The position numbers were made by a program, and so were the translations under genes. Shown here one piece after another: positions 57,407 through 58,795 of a stretch of 58,795 nt of DNA. Position 1 is the stretch's first letter; each line of letters begins with the position of its first letter. The DNA lies in the NCBI GenBank assembly GCA_037447655.1, contig JBBHKE010001824.1:1-58795 (forward strand), written 5' to 3'. This stretch comes from Zygnema cylindricum (taxonomy: Eukaryota > Streptophyta > Zygnematophyceae > Zygnematales > Zygnemataceae). The notes under the pieces are model-generated. The model had not been told where the DNA came from. It was given only the letters and a program-made list of their open reading frames with translations, and searched no databases.

Positions 57407-58430
57407 CTAAACCAATAAAAGGGGAACATGAAGGGAAAGGGGAAAGAAGAAAGAAAAGGGGAAAGAAGAAAGAAAAGGGAAAAGAAAGACAAAATAAAAG
57501 GGGAAAGACAACAGTAAGCATGTGACAACGACCCGGGCTCCATTTCAAATTGTCTAAGACGGGGAGGAAAACACAAAAAAGAAGGGAAAAGAAGAAAAAA
57601 AAGGGGAAAGAAGAGGGAAAAGGGGAAAAAAGAGAGAAAAGGGGAAAGAAGAAAGAAAGGATCCACTTTTAGGTCCACTTTTAGGATGCGACCACCAACC
57701 TGGGCTCCATTTATATTATCTAAGACGGGGAGGGGAAGACAAAATAAAAAAAGAGAGAAAAAAAAAGGGGAAGAAAAAAAAAAAAGGGAAAGAAAAAAAA
57801 AAAGGGGAAAGAAAAAAAAAAAGGGGAAATAAAAAATAAAAGGGGAAAGACAACAAAGACGATGGACACCAGTGGCATGGAACAACAAAAACGACGACGT
57901 TTCTACCTCCATTCAAATTGTCTAGGACAAGGAGAAAAAGAAGAAGGGAAAGGGGAAAGAAGAAGGGCAAGGGGAAAGAAGAAGGGAAAGGGGAAAAAGG
58001 AAGGGAAAGGGGAAAGAAAAAGGGAAAGGGGAAAGAAGAAAGGAAAGGGGAAAGAAAGAAAACAGTAAGCATGTGAAAACGACCCGGGCTACATTCAAAT
58101 TGTCTAAGACGAGGAGGAAAAGACAAAACAAAAGGGGAAAGAAGAAGGAAAAGGAAAAGGGGAAAGAAGAAGGAAAAGGGCAAAGAAGAAAAGAAAGGAT
58201 CCACTTTTAGGCTTTTAAAATGGGACCACCGACCCGGACTCCATTCAAATTACCTAAGACAGGGAGGAAAAGACAAAAAAAATAGGGAAAAGAAAAAGGA
58301 AAAGGGAAAAGAAAGACAACAAACGAGCAAAGAACGACAAAACAAAAGGGGAAAGACAACAGTAAGCATGTGACAAAGGAAACTATGACGATTCGAGCTC
58401 CATTCAAATTATCTAAGATGAGGAAGAAAA
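57400..58430 (-). repeat. seven tandem copies of the RRM exon start with its acceptor
   Basis: LDNLNGARV-like codons preceded by CTTAG or TTTAG occur at about 57410 (working exon), 57555, 57718, 57925, 58110, 58252 and 58418. Copy 57718 keeps the frame (DNINGAQVGGRILKVD). The others have frameshifts, stops or lost codons. Two subtypes alternate: copies 57555, 58110 and 58418 share GTAAGCATGTGA, while 57718 and 58252 share GGATCCACTTTTAGG. CT-rich sequence on the minus strand separates all of them. Confidence 0.85.
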
Positions 58431-58738
58431 GACGAAATAAAAGGGGAAAGAGGAAGGAAAAGGGGAAAGAAGAAAGGAAAGGGGAAGGAAGAAAGGAAAA
58501 GGGGAAAGAAGAAAGGAAAGGGGACAGAAGAAAGGAAAAGGGGGAACAAGAAAGGAAAGGGGAAAAAAGAAAGGTAAAGGGAGAAAAAATAAAAGGGGAA
58601 AGACAAAATAAAAAGGGGAAAAAAAATAAAAAAGGGCAGAAAAAATAAAAGTGAAAAGACAAAATCAAAAGGGGAGAAAAAATAAAAAGGGGAGAAAAAA
58701 ATAAAAGGGGAAAGCCAAAGTAAAAGGGGAAAGAAAAA

Positions 58739-58782
<44 letters not shown>

Positions 58783-58795
58783 GAGAGAAAGAGAG
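58430..58795. repeat. AAAGGGGAAAG / GA repeats at window end
   Basis: Purine-only minisatellite built on GGGGAAAGAAGAAAGGAAA, ending in a GA run from 58740. It continues the spacer of the exon-start array. Confidence 0.85.

Noticed and set aside
57403-58668. Minus-strand Phe/Pro/Ser-rich long ORFs
   Set aside because: Read-through of the CT-rich spacers; only the short DNLNGARV pieces resemble protein, and these are copied exon starts.
1-58795. CRISPR arrays, rRNA genes, bacterial operons
   Set aside because: No spaced identical short repeats with unique spacers, no rRNA core sequences, and split genes throughout indicate eukaryotic nuclear DNA.

Overview
The window looks like nuclear DNA of a plant-like eukaryote, most likely a streptophyte alga or early land-plant lineage. 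This is an inference from four things. The DNMT3-type cytosine methyltransferase, PLAC8 protein and RRM-CCCH protein all have intron-split genes and plant-like features. Degenerate CCCTAAA-type (plant telomere-like) repeats occur. Ty1/copia remains use plant-style motifs. No bacterial gene organisation, rRNA gene or CRISPR is present. Gene density is very low, and introns and spacers are dominated by purine/pyrimidine simple repeats and small transposons.

Layout. 1-10.1 kb: a complete C5-methyltransferase gene on the minus strand. Eight exons can be placed with matching splice phases (544 residues, motifs I, IV, VI, VIII and X), and its introns contain kilobases of GAA/TTC-type sequence. 14.7-15.8 kb: a two-exon PLAC8 gene (minus). 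17.6-18.2 kb: one charged orphan exon (minus). 17-25.3 kb: nested MITEs (PIF/Harbinger-like, hAT-like with 8-bp target duplications, piggyBac-like with TTAA, Tc1/mariner-like) and two very perfect hairpins. 26.6-29.2 kb: weak exon-like pieces and a tRNA-like sequence. 34-35.6 kb: unrecognised ORFs. 36.4-38.9 kb: a decayed Ty1/copia element (minus). 38.9-53.8 kb: a cluster of diverged ~1.5-2.5-kb repeat units, four of which end in a tRNA-like gene split by a hairpin-rich insertion. The cluster is interrupted at about 41.1-46.7 kb by a broken non-LTR retroelement with an R2-like domain order. That element carries a miniature LTR element (TRIM) whose LTRs contain tRNA sequences. 55.4-58.8 kb: the 3' part of an RRM-CCCH zinc-finger gene (minus), whose RRM exon start is tandemly repeated seven times.

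Three observations stand out. (1) Four tRNA-Gly-like genes keep acceptor, D, anticodon and T stems plus a T-run terminator, but their anticodon loops hold 163-263 nt of consecutive hairpins. (2) A TRIM-like trimer carries a tRNA in each LTR, reminiscent of 5S RNA in Cassandra elements. (3) Exon edges with their splice sites have been tandemly copied into adjacent introns in at least three genes, suggesting a local route of intron growth. Stops in the retroelements are mostly explained by C-to-T (or G-to-A) changes, in keeping with the methyltransferase encoded nearby. All exon models are manual and unverified by RNA or database search.
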